Origin: Undaria pinnatifida | Taxonomy: Eukaryota; Sar; Phaeophyceae; Laminariales; Alariaceae | Direction: 5' to 3' | Assembly (NCBI GenBank): GCA_012845835.1 | Contig: JABAKD010000016.1 | Coordinates: 7,285,919 to 7,349,918, forward strand | DNA: 64,000 nt | In this document: positions 61,945 through 64,000 of the stretch, piece after piece | Numbering within the stretch: the first letter of the stretch is position 1 | Layout: every line of letters starts with the position of its first letter | Position numbers and translations under genes: made by a program | The notes under the pieces: generated by a model | What the model saw: the letters and a program-made list of their open reading frames with translations, nothing else | What the model was told of the DNA's origin: nothing | Database searches by the model: none

Positions 61945-62275
61945 TGTTTGTTTTTCTTTTTTTTTTCTTTTTTTTCACACACATTTATTTTCCAGCTTCT
62001 CGACAAGCCGTGGACACAGGTGTCGTCCCTTCTCCCCCCCCGGTTCGCGCCTTCAATTTTTATCGCGCATAGGGTTCAGCCATCCCATTGCTCGTCGATT
62101 TTTCATCGAGTGTTGCTAGCTCACGCTCTCGCGCTTTCCGCAAGTCAATTTGTGCACAAGAAAAAGTCCCCACGAATTTATACGAGTATGCACTCGGGGG
62201 GATTCGAACTCACGAAACCGACTTATACCAGGCTCGAGGATAACCTGATGCGCCACCGGGGCGACCGAAATATAA
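61945..62275 (-). mobile_element. tRNA-derived SINE S2, full copy
   Basis: Read on minus: tRNA-like head at 62275-62190 with A-box-like ccggtggcgcatcaggttat and B box gagttcgaatcccccc. Then the S2 body shared with 57770-57978, and a 3' A-rich tail (plus-strand T-run 61947-61976). Head, body and tail in order are the textbook SINE layout. Confidence 0.75.
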
Positions 62276-62693
62276 TATGTTGACTGAATTTCAGGAAGAC
62301 TCGAGCGAGGTGCGGGCGTAGGCCCAACCCCTATGAAACCTTACGGAGCCCTAGTGAGCAAACCTTGACCTCAATCCGAATGGCCAAAACGGACCGAAAC
62401 CGGCCAGAAACGCGTCTGCGCCGCTTCTTTCGCGTTGAGTGATATAAAATTGACAGAATTGTGAACTGCGAAGAAACACGATCCAAACTGCCGACCACGG
62501 TAATTGCTAGGACAAAACATTCCCCTGAAAAAACGCGCGACCAGATTGTAAGACCTACTGACCGAGACACACAACATATCGATAGATAAAAAAAAAATAG
62601 ATAGATTTTGATAGACAGGTAAATAGATAGGTAGATAGGTAAATAGATAGTTTGATAGATTGATAGATCGATAGATAAGTTAACACCTACCTG

Positions 62694-63002
62694 GTGATTG
62701 TGATTATATCTGTCATTTCCATTCTTTGGGACGCCCGTATAACATACGGGCAAGCGAAGCAAGTGTGTTCTGCGTACAAAACGTCCGAACAGAGATTCGA
62801 GTCCATGTTCGGCCGACGACGCCAACTGCGTAAGTGTTGCGTATTATTGCCTGGTACTACGCCGCCCAAGTCAAAGGCCATCCGCCTACCCGAGGGCAAC
62901 TCGTATATCAGTACAACAGCATTCGTAGTGGCGTTCAATTTTTTTTGTCATGTTTTGCGTCTGACGCTCAAGCTGCGTATCGTCTGCTTCGACGACGGAA
63001 AA
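62694..63002 (+). other. open region of unclear coding status
   Basis: A 103-codon frame (containing QAKQVCSAYKTSEQRFESMF) is overlapped by frames on the other strand. A gtaagt donor-like site follows ccaactgc at 62830. No family is recognised. It adjoins a gatagatagata microsatellite (62580-62680). Confidence 0.2.
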
Positions 63003-63144
63003 TAACCAATTGTCTTGAATTAGTATGAATGAACTGATTCTGGGTCGTTGTGTCGTACAGTTTTGAATGTGTCGATCGCGTTGCAGTCGGATGGCAATAA
63101 ATACTATAGTTAGGTAGCGTGATACGCGGCGCTGCTTTATTAAA

Positions 63145-63246
63145 AATTGTTCTTTCGGGCCAGAGGCTCGAAATTTTGCAAAAGGCAGTGTCCTACATTG
63201 TTCCTTCGGGCCAGAGGCTCGAAATTTTTCAAAAGGCAGTGTCCTC
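63145..63246. repeat. 50-bp tandem duplication
   Basis: ttcgggccagaggctcgaaa plus ttt(t)gcaaaaggcagtgtcct occurs twice in succession. Confidence 0.9.
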
Positions 63247-63675
63247 CATGAGTTTCCAATTTCAGTTCCAGGAATAAAAAATCTGGTGCGCTTATATAAT
63301 TATCGTCTTATGACTTGCCCTGAACTGGCTACAAGTCGTAGTTGATCGATGTTTTACCCCGGTAACTCAATAGGTAGCTATAGTAAAGGTTACTCTAGGC
63401 TGATTCGTTGGTTAGACTAAGATTCAGTTGCCAATGGCCCAAGGTAACACCGTTACACTTGACGTCGTCGGCAGAACTTGACGCGATGTCGTCGCGGACC
63501 GGAAGCAAGGGGGCAACAAGAAACAAGAGTTGTTCATAAAGGATAAGGGGAAAAAACGGGATCGATTTACACTTCAAACGTTTCTTTTTCGAGGAACACC
63601 TGCGCGTGATTCATAAAAATATACCTTGGTCCCTGGTATACCAGGTCTTTAATAGCATGTTTCTCTGTACAAAGT

Positions 63676-63855
63676 ATGTCCCGTCCCAAATATTACGTCG
63701 AAGATTGTGTAGGCAAGTACGACCGAATGGAGGATGATTCGACCTCCGACAGATACGTCCCCCAAGATTCCATCGTTGTAAGGGGGCGAGAAAGTTATGT
63801 CACGCGACTTGTTTGGTTGGTTAACATTTTACGTACTCGTAGCCCAGCACGATGA
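63676..63855 (+). CDS. short open frame, 59 codons, possible first exon
   Basis: From the ATG the frame reads MSRPKYYVEDCVGKYDRMED, then DSTSDRYVPQDSIV, with an in-frame donor-like gtt|gtaagg at about 63778. The charged N-terminal part looks more protein-like than the remainder, consistent with splicing at that donor into an exon beyond this window. The family is unknown. Confidence 0.25.
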   Translation: MSRPKYYVEDCVGKYDRMEDDSTSDRYVPQDSIVVRGRESYVTRLVWLVNILRTRSPAR

Positions 63856-64000
63856 TAGGCAACACCACCGTCACACAATACCTTTTTCACGATTAGTTTG
63901 ACGTTGTCGGGAACACGAGTTCGAACACCACTTGAGAACGTTTCTTGTACATAACGTCTTGCCCTTACGTCCTTAAGGAAACATGCCTCCCTGGGTCCTG

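Overview
This looks like nuclear DNA from a eukaryote. It has long intergenic stretches, GT-AG spliceosomal introns of about 0.1-5 kb, many trinucleotide microsatellites (CTA, CTG/CAG, CAA), long poly-G/poly-C runs, and several families of short non-autonomous repeats, some with tRNA-like heads. The dense mosaic of small exons, GC-rich coding DNA and large introns most resembles a stramenopile, probably a brown alga. That placement is an inference from style; no marker gene fixes the species.

Layout. 1-3.3 kb: gene-poor, with a 238-bp tandem duplication and a 109-bp inverted-repeat element. 3.3-7.3 kb: the 3' part of a plus-strand gene, with an IQ-motif/coiled-coil exon and a 250-codon terminal exon, plus a degenerate duplicate of part of the IQ exon. 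7.3-21.4 kb: repeats, including three copies of a C-capped MITE, one copy of a dispersed repeat, and CTA and CTG microsatellites; no convincing gene. 21.4-47.1 kb: one very large plus-strand gene. 47.2-64 kb: repeat-rich DNA with tRNA-derived SINE-like elements, a roughly 1.1-kb element with terminal inverted repeats, and a few short coding-like fragments.

The large gene is the main content. Twenty-one coding exons can be placed, and from the second placed exon onward every junction is phase-consistent (19 of 19), giving about 1,800 codons. In order the product has the first half of a DnaJ J-domain with HPD; acidic and coiled-coil segments; an ankyrin-repeat block; a long Lys/Arg/Glu coiled coil ending in a Lys-rich patch; a UBA domain split across two exons; a PGWGA motif; long polyglutamine tracts; Pro/Gly/His/Gln-rich linkers; a PAM2-like motif ([10 protein letters not shown]); and a C-terminal tail of Gly/Ser-flanked tryptophans (WGETWG, SWGS, LWGT, IWGS, PWDV, SWG-stop). 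The order UBA, Q-rich, PAM2, Trp tail matches the animal miRNA-silencing scaffold GW182/TNRC6, here joined to chaperone and ankyrin modules. I propose it as a candidate GW-type, PABP-binding co-chaperone scaffold. The function is inference.

One defect stands out. The exon for helices III-IV of the J-domain was not found between 21618 and 26780, and the reading phase of the flanking exons shows that coding sequence is missing there. The same intron holds a near-perfect 501/503-bp tandem duplication around a poly-G run, so assembly error, rearrangement or an exon I failed to recognise are all possible.
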